This document shows, piece by piece, positions 1 through 8,520 of a stretch of DNA of 64,000 nt. The translations under genes were made by a program, and so were the position numbers. Source of the stretch: Microbacterium saperdae (lineage in GTDB: Bacteria; Actinomycetota; Actinomycetes; Actinomycetales; Microbacteriaceae); assembly GCF_006716345.1 (NCBI RefSeq), contig NZ_VFOX01000001.1, positions 1,426,001 through 1,490,000 of the forward strand, given 5' to 3'. The first letter of the stretch is position 1, and each line of letters starts with the position of its first letter. The notes beneath the pieces are model-generated. The model was not told the origin of the DNA, did no database searches, and worked only from the letters and a program-made list of their open reading frames with translations.

Positions 1-94
1 TCTGCGTATCGGCTCCCTCTCGCTCGACTTCGGATTCGCGCTCACGATGCTCATCGTGTTGATTCTGATGAACATCGTCAGACTGTTCATCTGA
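1..94 (+). CDS. YggT family membrane protein, C-terminal end (partial)
   Basis: Only the last 30 codons are inside the window, reading in frame from base 2 to a TGA at 92-94. The visible peptide has RIGSLSLDFGF followed by a hydrophobic helix ending NIVRLFI. This is how YggT-family membrane proteins end. In Gram-positive bacteria yggT lies between sepF and divIVA at the end of the division cluster, and a DivIVA gene follows here. The family call rests on a short tail plus context. Confidence 0.7.
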   Translation, partial: LRIGSLSLDFGFALTMLIVLILMNIVRLFI

Positions 95-96
95 AC

Positions 97-124
97 CGCG
101 AGTTCGCCCTCTTCGGGTGTCGCG
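97..124 (+). terminator. Possible hairpin terminator after yggT
   Basis: Outer arms CGCGA/TCGCG and inner arms CGCCC/GGGTG (one G-U pair) fold around TCTTC. There is no U-tract. It lies 3 nt after the yggT stop and before the divIVA promoter. Confidence 0.4.
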
Positions 125-150
125 TCATCGCGCCACAAAGGTGCGGGGGC

Positions 151-156
151 TATGCT
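151..156 (+). promoter_or_regulatory. Putative -10 box of divIVA
   Basis: TATGCT fits TANNNT and lies about 90 nt upstream of the divIVA start. No clear -35 box was seen. Confidence 0.4.
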
Positions 157-245
157 GGCACCCAGGTGCGCCCCCCGGGTTCGCGCCACATCACGACCGC
201 GCCATACAAAACTGGCAACCGAACTCATCGAAAGAGGAGCCACTC

Positions 246-854
246 ATGGCACTTACCCCGGATGACGTCGTCACCAAGCAGTTCCAGCACGTCCGCTTCA
301 AGGACGGGTTCGACCCCGATGAGGTGGACGACTTCCTCGACGAGATCGTCATCGAGTGGCGCAAGGCCCTCGAGGAGAACGTCGAGCTGAAGGCCAAGCT
401 GGCCGCATACGAGTCCGGTGAGGCTCCTGCTGCCGCTCCGGCCGCCGAGGCGCCCGCCGCCGAGGTCCCCGCACCTGCTCCGGCTGCTGCCGTCGAGACC
501 CCGGCCGAGCCGGCACCCACGGTGTCCGCCACCGCCACCGCCGGCATCATCGAGCTGGCTCAGCGCCTGCACGACGAGCATGTCGCCGAGGGTGAGGCGA
601 AGCGCAACCAGCTGATCGCCGACGCCGAGAACGAGGTGAACCGCATCCGCAGCGAGGCCGAGGCCAAGCAGCGCGAAGAGGCCGCCCGTCTGGAGCGCGA
701 GCGCAACACGCTCGAGGCTCGCATCACCGAACTCCGCAACTTCGAGCGCGACTACCGCTCGCAGCTGCGCGGCTACATCGAGGGCCAGCTCCGCGACCTC
801 GACGAGAAGTCGGCGTCCACGGACTCCACGCCGGTCTCCGCGATCGGACTGTAG
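246..854 (+). CDS. DivIVA/Wag31-type polar growth scaffold
   Basis: 202 aa. Residues 1-52 form the membrane-curvature-sensing DivIVA domain (MALTPDDVVTKQF, then DGFDPDEVDDFLDEI). Residues about 55-105 are a low-complexity Ala/Pro/Glu linker. Residues 105-190 form a long charged coiled coil. This order is characteristic of actinobacterial Wag31/DivIVA, which oligomerises at cell poles and septa and directs apical wall synthesis. The ATG at 246 was chosen because AGAGGAG lies just upstream and the DivIVA motif begins there. An upstream in-frame GTG at 117 would add a non-homologous leader. The neighbours yggT and lspA fit the end of a dcw cluster. Confidence 0.93.
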   Translation: MALTPDDVVTKQFQHVRFKDGFDPDEVDDFLDEIVIEWRKALEENVELKAKLAAYESGEAPAAAPAAEAPAAEVPAPAPAAAVETPAEPAPTVSATATAGIIELAQRLHDEHVAEGEAKRNQLIADAENEVNRIRSEAEAKQREEAARLERERNTLEARITELRNFERDYRSQLRGYIEGQLRDLDEKSASTDSTPVSAIGL

Positions 855-864
855 GTCGTAGGTC

Positions 865-1527
865 TTGTCACGACGTCGTCCCCTTCGTCGGTCGGCGGCC
901 GGTGCGATCGTTGCGGTTCTCGCAGCGATCGTCCTGGCCGCCGATCAGTTTGTGAAGTACCTCACGATCACGAACCTGCCGTTGCAGGAGCCCGTGCCCG
1001 TGCTCGGAGAGTTCCTCCAGCTGTACTACGTGCGAAACCCCGGAGCGGCTTTCTCGCTCGGCTCCGAGGTGACGTGGATCTTCACCATCGCCTTGTCGGT
1101 GGTGGCGGCCGTGATCATCTGGAAGGCGTTCGGGTTGCGTTCGCGCCTCTGGGCCGTCGTACTCGGCTGCCTGCTGGGCGGCGTGCTCGGCAACCTCGGT
1201 GATCGGCTGTTCCGCGAACCCGGGTTCCCGGTCGGCCACGTCGTCGACATGATCTCGATGCCCTGGATGATGCCGGCGATCTTCAACGTCGCTGACGTGT
1301 TCATCGTCACCGGCATGATCTCGGTCGCTCTCCTGGTGGTCTTCGGCTTGCGTTTCGACGGTTCGCGCGAGCGCGATCACGTCGCGGTCGAGACCGAGGA
1401 GGAAGCGGAGGCGGTTGCGATCGCCGACGCCGAGAAGGCTCGTGTGGATGACGTGGACGGGTCGTCACCCGAACATGGGGCCGACGTGACCTCCGAAGGC
1501 AGCGCACCGGCCGCAGAGGGACGCTGA
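865..1527 (+). CDS. lspA: Lipoprotein signal peptidase (signal peptidase II)
   Basis: 220 aa. An aspartyl protease of the membrane that removes signal peptides from diacylglyceryl-modified prolipoproteins. Four hydrophobic helices are visible (about 13-30, 70-90, 96-112, 138-163). Conserved blocks include NPGAAFS (58-64), GNLGDR (109-114), HVVD (125-128) and FNVAD (140-144). D128 and D144 match the catalytic aspartate pair. The C-terminal 55 residues are an acidic, Ala-rich extension beyond the usual 150-170 aa and are probably cytoplasmic. The TTG start lies 10 nt after the divIVA stop, so translation may be coupled to divIVA. Confidence 0.95.
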   Translation: MSRRRPLRRSAAGAIVAVLAAIVLAADQFVKYLTITNLPLQEPVPVLGEFLQLYYVRNPGAAFSLGSEVTWIFTIALSVVAAVIIWKAFGLRSRLWAVVLGCLLGGVLGNLGDRLFREPGFPVGHVVDMISMPWMMPAIFNVADVFIVTGMISVALLVVFGLRFDGSRERDHVAVETEEEAEAVAIADAEKARVDDVDGSSPEHGADVTSEGSAPAAEGR

Positions 1528-1530
1528 CGC

Positions 1531-2451
1531 GTGGAATCGCGGTCTCTTCCCGTGCCTGACGGGCTGGAAGGCGCACGCGTCGATGCCGCCCTGGCCAAGA
1601 TGCTGGGCTTCTCACGCACGTTCGCCGCCGACGTCGCGGCCGCCGGAGGCGTGCGTCTGGATGGCGTGACTCTCGACAAGTCCGACCGCCTGCGCGGTGG
1701 CGCCTGGCTCGAGGTCGAGTGGGCTCCCAAAGAGGGGCCGAAGATCGTCCCCATCGCGGTGCCGGAACTCGGCATCGTGTACGACGACGATGACATCGTG
1801 GTCGTGGACAAGCCCACCGGAGTCGCCGCTCACCCCTCGCTCGGATGGGAGGGGCCGACCGTGGTCGGCGCTCTCGCAGCTGCAGGTTTCCGTGTGGCCA
1901 CCACGGGCGCTCCGGAACGGCAGGGCGTCGTGCACCGGCTGGATGTCGGCACCAGCGGCCTGATGGTCGTCGCCAAGTCCGAACAGGCGTATACGGCGCT
2001 CAAACGTGCCTTCAAGGAGCGCACGGTCGAGAAGATCTACCACGCGGTCGTCCAGGGTCATCCGGACCCCTTGGCCGGCACGATCGATGCGCCGATCGGC
2101 CGCCACCCGAACCACTCCTGGAAGTTCGCCGTCGTCCCCGACGGCAAGCCCTCCGTGACGCACTACGAGACGCTGGAGGCGTTCCCCGGTGCGTCACTCC
2201 TCGAGATCCATCTCGAGACCGGGCGCACGCACCAGATCCGCGTGCACATGGCCGCGCATCGTCATCCGTGTGTGGGTGATCCGCTCTATGGTGCCGATCC
2301 GACGCTGTCCGCTCGCCTGGGCCTGACCCGCCAGTGGCTGCACGCCCACAAGCTCGGCTTCGCGCACCCGGCCACGGGCGACTGGGTGCAGTTCGAGTCT
2401 CCGTATCCCGCGGACTTCCGCCACGCGCTCGACGTGCTGCGCGGCGAGTAA
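1531..2451 (+). CDS. RluA-family 23S rRNA pseudouridine synthase (RluD-like)
   Basis: 306 aa with GTG start, 3 nt after lspA. An N-terminal S4-like RNA-binding region (about 8-65) precedes the catalytic domain. The family motif [10 protein letters not shown] begins at H135, and D138 is the nucleophilic aspartate. [11 protein letters not shown] further on is a second signature of the RluA branch. Such enzymes isomerise uridines in 23S rRNA (RluD makes the helix 69 pseudouridines). lspA followed by an RluA-family gene is a common actinobacterial and firmicute pairing. The exact target site cannot be read from sequence. Confidence 0.92.
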   Translation: MESRSLPVPDGLEGARVDAALAKMLGFSRTFAADVAAAGGVRLDGVTLDKSDRLRGGAWLEVEWAPKEGPKIVPIAVPELGIVYDDDDIVVVDKPTGVAAHPSLGWEGPTVVGALAAAGFRVATTGAPERQGVVHRLDVGTSGLMVVAKSEQAYTALKRAFKERTVEKIYHAVVQGHPDPLAGTIDAPIGRHPNHSWKFAVVPDGKPSVTHYETLEAFPGASLLEIHLETGRTHQIRVHMAAHRHPCVGDPLYGADPTLSARLGLTRQWLHAHKLGFAHPATGDWVQFESPYPADFRHALDVLRGE

Positions 2452-2496
2452 CTCCCGCTACCGCGCCGTGTCGGCGGTGTGCGGGACACTGGTCGC

Positions 2497-3075
2497 ATGG
2501 ACATCGAGGTTCGCCCCGCGACCGAGTTCGACGACGTCGCTGCGCTCGTGGGGCCGAAGAAACCGACGTCGAACGTGTGCTTCTGCCTGAGCTACCGCAT
2601 CGGCAGCAAGGAGAACCTCGCGCTGAAGGGCTCGGCACGCGCCGATCGGGTACGGGAGCTGTGCCACGAGGATCCGCCGCCGGGCGTGATCGCCTATCTC
2701 GATGACGAACCGGTCGGCTGGGCGGCGGTGCACCCGCGGAGCGGCACGAGCTTCGCCCGCAACCGGCTGATCCCCCACATCGACGAGCTCGACGTGTGGT
2801 CGCTCTGGTGCGTGCGCGTGCGTCCGGGGCACCGCAAGCAGGGGATCTCCCACGCCCTCATCGACGGGGCGGTCGCCTATGCGAGGGAACGCGGCGCGCC
2901 GGCGATCGAGGGATACCCGGTCGACAACGGCGGCGCGCGGGTGAATCTGACGATGGCGTACGTCGGCACGCGCAGGCTGTTCGAAAGCGCCGGTTTCACG
3001 AAGGCGGCGGATACGCAGTCGGTGCTCGACGGATTCCCGCGGGTGTTGATGCGGCTCGACCTGAGGAGCTCGTGA
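2497..3075 (+). CDS. GNAT family N-acetyltransferase
   Basis: 192 aa. The segment CVRVRPGHRKQGISHALIDGAV matches the acetyl-CoA pyrophosphate loop (R/Q-x-x-G-x-A type), and a C-terminal segment with RLFESAGFTKA is the usual last strand of a GNAT fold. Substrate unknown. The ATG at 2497 was preferred over the GTG at 2479 because GACACT, a possible weak -10 box, sits 6 nt before it, which would make it leaderless. It is a single gene between the pseudouridine synthase and the sigma factor. Confidence 0.82.
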   Translation: MDIEVRPATEFDDVAALVGPKKPTSNVCFCLSYRIGSKENLALKGSARADRVRELCHEDPPPGVIAYLDDEPVGWAAVHPRSGTSFARNRLIPHIDELDVWSLWCVRVRPGHRKQGISHALIDGAVAYARERGAPAIEGYPVDNGGARVNLTMAYVGTRRLFESAGFTKAADTQSVLDGFPRVLMRLDLRSS

Positions 3076-3127
3076 ACTCCGACGAAGAATCCGTGAACCG
3101 TTCTCGCGGGCAGGGGCAATACTCAGT

Positions 3128-3733
3128 GTGAGCACCGACAGCGAGATCATCCACCGATCGCTCGACGAGCCCGGAGTCTTCTCCGAGATCTTCGAGCGGC
3201 ACGTCCGGCCCGTCGGCGGCTATATCCGGCGACGGATCGGAGCCGATGCCGTTGACGACGTCCTCAGCGAGACCTTCCTCGTCGCCTTCCGCCGGCGTGC
3301 CTCGTTCGATACCCGATGGGAGTCCGCCCGCCCGTGGCTGCTGGGCATCGCGACCAAGCTGGTGAAGAGTCATCGCGCCGATGAGGCACGCCAGTGGCGG
3401 GCTTTCGAGGCCTCGTCGGCGGCGGATGCCGTGGTGCGAGAGGTACCGCACGCAGCAGCCGACGCACGCCTCGACGCCGATGCCGCGCTCCGACGCCTGG
3501 CTCCGCGGATCGCTTCTCTGGCGGCCCGTGATCGCGACACGTTGCTGCTCCATGCCTGGGGAGACCTGACGTACGAGCAGATCGCCGATGCGCTGGGCGT
3601 GCCTGTCGGCACTGTCCGATCTCGACTGAACCGCGTCCGGCGCAAGCTCGCACCACCGGGGTCGCATTCCGCGGCCCGATTGACCTGGATGGCGAAGGAG
3701 GAGAGCGATGCTGCTTTTGGAACAAGTGCGTGA
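3128..3733 (+). CDS. ECF-type RNA polymerase sigma factor
   Basis: 201 aa. Region 2 covers about residues 18-85 (FSEIFERHVRPVGGYIRRR, then VDDVLSETFLVAFRRR, with RPWLLGIATKLV as the 2.3/2.4 helix). Region 4 covers about 120-178 (LAARDRDTLLLHAWGDLTYEQIA, then LGVPVGTVRSRLNRVRRKL as the recognition helix). It directs RNA polymerase to an alternative promoter class. The GTG start is the first good in-frame start. The 3' end overlaps the next gene by 26 bp, so the two are translationally linked. The trigger is unknown. Confidence 0.92.
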   Translation: MSTDSEIIHRSLDEPGVFSEIFERHVRPVGGYIRRRIGADAVDDVLSETFLVAFRRRASFDTRWESARPWLLGIATKLVKSHRADEARQWRAFEASSAADAVVREVPHAAADARLDADAALRRLAPRIASLAARDRDTLLLHAWGDLTYEQIADALGVPVGTVRSRLNRVRRKLAPPGSHSAARLTWMAKEESDAAFGTSA

Positions 3734-4784
3734 GATCGGGGCCGACGAGGCCCCTGTGGAAGAGGACACCGTCCGCGTCGCGCGTCAGGCGCTCCTGCGG
3801 GAGGTCGCGCGAGCCGCTCGACCCGATCGTGTGCGTCGCCCGCACCGCAGGGCATGGGCGGGCTTCGGCATCGGAGCGGTCGTCGCGGGTACCGCCGTGA
3901 CCGCGATCGTGATGGGCTCCGTCGTGGTGGCACCTGTGCCGGATGTCGCGGCCGCGGCGGTGCTCGAGAGCGCCGCCGAGGTCACGGTGGGTGCCCAGGA
4001 CACGCAGTTGGAGCCGGGACAGTTCCTGCGTATCGAGACGCAGGGGGAGTATCTGCAGTTCTGGGATGCCGCATGGGCAGACGATGATGACGAGAGCACC
4101 TTCGCATTCAACGCATCTCGTGAACGCGCCGATGCCGCGGTGCTGGTGCGAGATTCTCGCGTTCTCTACGTCCCTGCCGATCGCTCGGGTGATTGGTTCT
4201 TCGACTGGGGCACCGCGGATGTCGTGAAGTCCTTCGGGGACCGAGGCGCGGAGGCTGCCGAGAAGTTCGCCGACTGGCCCGCCGCCACGGGACGCGAGAG
4301 CGGCACGATCCAGACTCTGCCGGCGGGGGAGTTCCTCGCGCCTGATGGCGACACACCTCCGCAGCCGTATCTGGCCGACACCTACAGGCCGTACTACTCG
4401 GAGATGCCGCGTGAACCGGAGAAGCTCCTGGACTGGCTTCGTGCGCGGTCGGGGATGTCCGGCGTCGAGGCCGACCGCTGGCTGGTCGCAGGCCTCTCCG
4501 ACCCGTCCTCGATCAACTTGATGCCCCCTGAGCTTCGTGCCGCCTTCTTCCGGGCGATCGCGATGATCCCGGGCTTCGAGGTCGTCTCGGTCGACGACGA
4601 TCAGGCCACCCTGCGCTATGTCGTGACCGGCCACCGGACGACGACGATCGCGATCGACACCGCGCACGGACTCGTGGATTCGATCGCCGAGGGGTACGGC
4701 ACCGGAGGGGTGACGGGTGATGTCCCCGAGTCGGTCATCCGCGTGAGCACCACGGTCGTCGATTCGGCACCCGATCCGCGGTAG
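3708..4784 (+). CDS. Membrane-anchored sigma-factor partner (CU044_5270-like), probable anti-sigma
   Basis: 358 aa. A basic cytoplasmic segment (residues 1-45) is followed by a single transmembrane helix (about 48-72, WAGFGIGAVVAGTAVTAIVM) and a large extracytoplasmic domain with WFFDWGT and repeated Asp/Glu clusters. A strong AAGGAGGAG at 3695-3703 precedes the ATG inside the sigma gene. ECF sigma genes followed by such one-helix proteins are frequent in actinobacteria, and the arrangement suggests that this protein holds or signals to the sigma factor. No HxxxCxxC zinc anti-sigma motif is present, so the anti-sigma role is inferred from context and topology. Confidence 0.68.
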   Translation: MLLLEQVREIGADEAPVEEDTVRVARQALLREVARAARPDRVRRPHRRAWAGFGIGAVVAGTAVTAIVMGSVVVAPVPDVAAAAVLESAAEVTVGAQDTQLEPGQFLRIETQGEYLQFWDAAWADDDDESTFAFNASRERADAAVLVRDSRVLYVPADRSGDWFFDWGTADVVKSFGDRGAEAAEKFADWPAATGRESGTIQTLPAGEFLAPDGDTPPQPYLADTYRPYYSEMPREPEKLLDWLRARSGMSGVEADRWLVAGLSDPSSINLMPPELRAAFFRAIAMIPGFEVVSVDDDQATLRYVVTGHRTTTIAIDTAHGLVDSIAEGYGTGGVTGDVPESVIRVSTTVVDSAPDPR

Positions 4785-4802
4785 CGCCCGGATCTGAAGA
4801 GC

Positions 4803-4849
4803 GAGATCTGCGGTTCCGTGCACGACTGCCCAGCGGAACCGCAGATCTC
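4803..4849 (+). terminator. Perfect 16-bp hairpin terminator
   Basis: GAGATCTGCGGTTCCG (4803-4818) and its exact reverse complement (4834-4849) flank a 15-nt loop. There is no U-tract. It separates the sigma/partner operon from dnaE. Confidence 0.75.
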
Positions 4850-4916
4850 TGCTCCGGTCACTCCGGACGGGCGGTCGAAACGGGCGTATCTGGCACCCGA
4901 TGTCGGATGCCGAAAG

Positions 4917-4922
4917 TAGAAT
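4917..4922 (+). promoter_or_regulatory. -10 box of dnaE, leaderless spacing
   Basis: TAGAAT ends 7 nt before the ATG at 4930, so transcription would begin at or next to the start codon. This supports 4930 over the in-frame ATG at 4900. Confidence 0.65.
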
Positions 4923-4929
4923 CGAACCC

Positions 4930-7900
4930 ATGGCATCCGACTCCTTCGTCCACCTGCACGTCCACAGCGAGTACTCGATGCTGGACGGCGCGGCGAAGAT
5001 CGGATCGATGACGCAGGCGGCCGCGGAGTACGGTATGCCGGCCATCGCGGTGACCGACCACGGCAACACCTTCGCCGCCTTCGAGTTCTACAAGGCGGCC
5101 AATGCCGCAGGCGTGAAGCCGATCATCGGCTTGGAGGCGTACGTCACCCCGGGCACGCACCGCAGCGACAAGACCCGCGTGCAGTGGGGCTCGCCGGATC
5201 AGAAGGGCGACGACGTCTCCGGTTCCGGTGCGTACACCCACATGACGATGTGGAGCCAGAGCACCGAGGGCATGCACAATCTCTTCCGGCTCAGCTCCCG
5301 GTCGAGCATGGAGGGCTACTACTTCAAGCCGCGCATGGACCGCGAGTTGCTCCAGACCTACTCGAAGGGCCTGATCGCGACGACCGGATGCCCCTCGGGC
5401 GAGATCCAGACCCGTCTCCGCCTCGGCCAGTACGACGCGGCCCGTGCCGCCGCCGCCGAGTTCCAGGATCTCTTCGGCAAGGAGAACTACTTCGCCGAGA
5501 TCATGGACCACGGTCTGTCGATCGAGCGGCGCGTGATGACGGATCTGCTGCGCCTCGCGAAGGACCTGAACATCCCGCTGGTCGGTACCAACGACTCGCA
5601 CTACACGCACCAGCATGAGGCCGACGCGCACGCCGCGCTGCTCTGCGTGCAGTCCGGTTCGACCATGGACGACCCGAACCGCTTCAAGTTCGACGGCGAC
5701 GGGTACTACATCAAGACCGCGGCCGAGATGCGCCAGCTCTTCCGTGACCACCCCGAGGCCTGCGACAACACGCTGCTGATCGCGGAGCGCTGCGAGGTCG
5801 AGTTCAACACGGCGGCGAACTACATGCCCCGGTTCCCTGTACCTGACGGCGAGACCGAGGACAGCTGGCTCATCAAGGAGGTCGAAGACGGCCTCCACTA
5901 CCGTTACCCCGCGGGCATTCCCGACAAGGTGCGCAAGCAGGCCGAGTACGAGACCGGCATCATCCTGCAGATGGGTTTCCCCGGATACTTCCTGGTGGTC
6001 GCCGACTTCATCAACTGGGCGAAGGACAACGGCATCCGCGTCGGTCCCGGCCGTGGTTCCGGTGCCGGTTCGATGGTCGCCTACGCCATGAAGATCACCG
6101 ACCTCGACCCGCTCGAGCACGGTCTGATCTTCGAGCGGTTCCTCAACCCCGACCGCGTCTCGATGCCTGACTTCGACGTCGACTTCGATGACCGTCGTCG
6201 TGGCGAGGTCATCGACTACGTCACGGCGAAGTACGGTTCCGAGCGCGTCGCGCAGATCGTCACCTACGGCACCATCAAGTCCAAGCAGGCGCTGAAGGAC
6301 GCCGGGCGCGTGCTCGGCTTCCCCTTCAGCATGGGGGAGCGGCTCACCAAGGCGATGCCGCCGCCCGTGATGGGAAAGGACATGCCGCTCGACGGCATGT
6401 TCGACTCCGCGCACCCCCGGTACAAGGAGGCGAGCGAGTTCCGTGCGCTCATCGACACCGATCCTGAAGCGAAGACGGTGTTCGATCGCGCGCTCGGCCT
6501 CGAAGGGCTGAAGCGACAGTGGGGCGTGCACGCCGCCGGTGTCATCATGTCGTCCGAGCCGCTGCTCGACATCATCCCGATCATGCGCCGCGAGCAGGAC
6601 GGCCAGATCGTCACCCAGTTCGACTATCCGTCGTGCGAGTCCCTCGGCCTGATCAAGATGGACTTCCTCGGGCTGCGAAACCTGACGATCATCTCCGACG
6701 CGCTCGACAACATCCGCACGAACCGTGGCGAGGAGCTCGATCTCGAGCACCTCGCACTGGATGACCAGGGTGCGTACGACCTGCTCGGTCGCGGCGAGTC
6801 GCTCGGCGTGTTCCAGCTCGACGGCGGGCCGATGCGTTCGCTCATGCGGCTGATGCGTCCCGACAACTTCGGTGACATCTCCGCGCTCATCGCCCTCTAC
6901 CGTCCGGGCCCCATGGGCGCGAACTCCCACACGAACTACGCGCTCCGCAAGAACGGCGCGCAGCCGATCACGCCGATCCACCCCGAGTTCGAGGAATCGC
7001 TCGCCGACATCCTCGAGGAGTCCTACGGTCTGATCATCTATCAGGAGCAGGTCATGGCGATCGCCCAGCGCGTCGCCGGCTTCTCGCTCGGTCAGGCCGA
7101 CATCCTCCGTCGCGCGATGGGCAAGAAGAAGAAGTCGGAGCTGGACAAGCAGTTCGAAGGCTTCCAAGCGGGAATGCACGCGAACGGCTACTCCGACGGA
7201 GCGGTGAACGCGCTCTGGGAGATCCTGCTGCCGTTCTCCGACTACGCTTTCAACAAAGCGCACTCCGCGGCGTACGGCGTCGTCTCGTACTGGACCGCCT
7301 ACCTCAAGGCGCATTACCCGGCCGAGTACATGGCTGCTCTTCTCACCAGCGTCGGCGACTCCAAAGACAAGATGGCGCTGTACTTGAACGAGTGCCGCCG
7401 CATGGGTATCAAGGTGCTCCCGCCCGACGTGTCCGAGTCGATCAACTTCTTCGCGGCCGTCGGCGACGACATCCGTTTCGGACTCGGCGCGGTTCGGAAC
7501 GTCGGCAGCAACGTGGTCGAGGGCATCGTGAACGCGCGGAAGGACGAGCGGTTCACGTCGTTCCACCACTTCCTCGACAAGGTGCCACTGCACGTCTCGA
7601 ACAAGCGCACGGTGGAATCCCTGATCAAGGCGGGCGCCTTCGACACGATGGGCGACACCCGTCGTGCCCTCATGGAAGTGCATGAGGATGCCGTGGAAGC
7701 GGCCGTCGACCGCAAGCGCAACGAAGCGCAGGGAGCAATCGGCTTCGACTTCGACAGCCTGTACGACGGCATGGAGGAGGCGGCTCCGGCGAAGGTTCCG
7801 GCGCGCCCCGAGTGGATCAAGAAGGACAAGCTCGCGTTCGAGCGGGAGATGCTCGGTCTGTACGTGTCCGACCACCCGCTCGCCGGGCTGGAGGTTCCGC

Positions 7901-8448
7901 TGGCGAAGCACGCATCGATCTCGATCCACGACCTCAACAACTCGGAAGACCTGCAGGACGGCGACCAGGTCACCGTCGCCGGGCTCGTCACGAGCGTGCA
8001 GCACCGCGTCGCGAAGGCCAGCGGAAATCCTTACGGCATGATCACCGTCGAGGACTTCAACGGCGAGGTCACCGTGATGTTCATGGGTAAGACCTACACC
8101 GAGTTCCAGCACACCCTGCAGCAGGACTCGATCCTCGCGGTCCGCGGTCGCGTCTCGCGACGTGACGACGGGCTCAACCTGCACGCGCAGTCGGCGTTCT
8201 CGCCGGACATCGGATCCTTCGACGCCGCGGGTCCCCTGTCACTCGTGCTCGCCGAACAGCGGGCGACCGAACGTGTCATGAGCGAGTTGGCGGAGATCCT
8301 CCGGCGTCACAACGGCGACACCGAGGTGATGCTGCGCGTGCACCGAGGAGGCACGGCGAAGGTCTTCGAGGTGCCGATGCCGGTGAAGGTCACAGCCGAC
8401 CTGTTCGGCGACCTCAAGTCGCTTCTCGGACCGACCTGCCTGGGGTGA
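4930..8448 (+). CDS. dnaE: DNA polymerase III subunit alpha
   Basis: 1172 aa, the normal length for actinobacterial DnaE1. Domains in order are: PHP domain starting FVHLHVHSEYSMLDG; the polymerase core with GRGSGAGSMVAYA (about residue 377) and the catalytic PDFDVDFDDRR (about 413-423); the third acidic region IKMDFLGLRN (about 575); a tandem helix-hairpin-helix/beta-clamp-binding zone; and a C-terminal OB fold (GDQVTVAGLVTSVQ near 1015). It is the replicative polymerase. No clear Shine-Dalgarno precedes 4930, which agrees with leaderless expression. A start at ATG 4900 would add ten residues. Confidence 0.97.
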   Translation: MASDSFVHLHVHSEYSMLDGAAKIGSMTQAAAEYGMPAIAVTDHGNTFAAFEFYKAANAAGVKPIIGLEAYVTPGTHRSDKTRVQWGSPDQKGDDVSGSGAYTHMTMWSQSTEGMHNLFRLSSRSSMEGYYFKPRMDRELLQTYSKGLIATTGCPSGEIQTRLRLGQYDAARAAAAEFQDLFGKENYFAEIMDHGLSIERRVMTDLLRLAKDLNIPLVGTNDSHYTHQHEADAHAALLCVQSGSTMDDPNRFKFDGDGYYIKTAAEMRQLFRDHPEACDNTLLIAERCEVEFNTAANYMPRFPVPDGETEDSWLIKEVEDGLHYRYPAGIPDKVRKQAEYETGIILQMGFPGYFLVVADFINWAKDNGIRVGPGRGSGAGSMVAYAMKITDLDPLEHGLIFERFLNPDRVSMPDFDVDFDDRRRGEVIDYVTAKYGSERVAQIVTYGTIKSKQALKDAGRVLGFPFSMGERLTKAMPPPVMGKDMPLDGMFDSAHPRYKEASEFRALIDTDPEAKTVFDRALGLEGLKRQWGVHAAGVIMSSEPLLDIIPIMRREQDGQIVTQFDYPSCESLGLIKMDFLGLRNLTIISDALDNIRTNRGEELDLEHLALDDQGAYDLLGRGESLGVFQLDGGPMRSLMRLMRPDNFGDISALIALYRPGPMGANSHTNYALRKNGAQPITPIHPEFEESLADILEESYGLIIYQEQVMAIAQRVAGFSLGQADILRRAMGKKKKSELDKQFEGFQAGMHANGYSDGAVNALWEILLPFSDYAFNKAHSAAYGVVSYWTAYLKAHYPAEYMAALLTSVGDSKDKMALYLNECRRMGIKVLPPDVSESINFFAAVGDDIRFGLGAVRNVGSNVVEGIVNARKDERFTSFHHFLDKVPLHVSNKRTVESLIKAGAFDTMGDTRRALMEVHEDAVEAAVDRKRNEAQGAIGFDFDSLYDGMEEAAPAKVPARPEWIKKDKLAFEREMLGLYVSDHPLAGLEVPLAKHASISIHDLNNSEDLQDGDQVTVAGLVTSVQHRVAKASGNPYGMITVEDFNGEVTVMFMGKTYTEFQHTLQQDSILAVRGRVSRRDDGLNLHAQSAFSPDIGSFDAAGPLSLVLAEQRATERVMSELAEILRRHNGDTEVMLRVHRGGTAKVFEVPMPVKVTADLFGDLKSLLGPTCLG

Positions 8449-8453
8449 GCGGG

Positions 8454-8459
8454 TAGGAT
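8454..8459 (+). promoter_or_regulatory. -10 box upstream of the 8521 membrane protein
   Basis: TAGGAT lies just after the dnaE stop and about 60 nt before the next start. Confidence 0.5.
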
Positions 8460-8520
8460 CGTGAGCCGTCGGGAAGCATGACGCCCCTCCCTGTCGTGCA
8501 CCGTGACGAAAGGACCACTG

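Noticed and set aside
4858..8184. Very long open frame antisense to dnaE
   Set aside because: High GC at third codon positions keeps the complementary frame open. The translation is rich in Arg, Val and His with no known domain, and dnaE on the other strand is certain.
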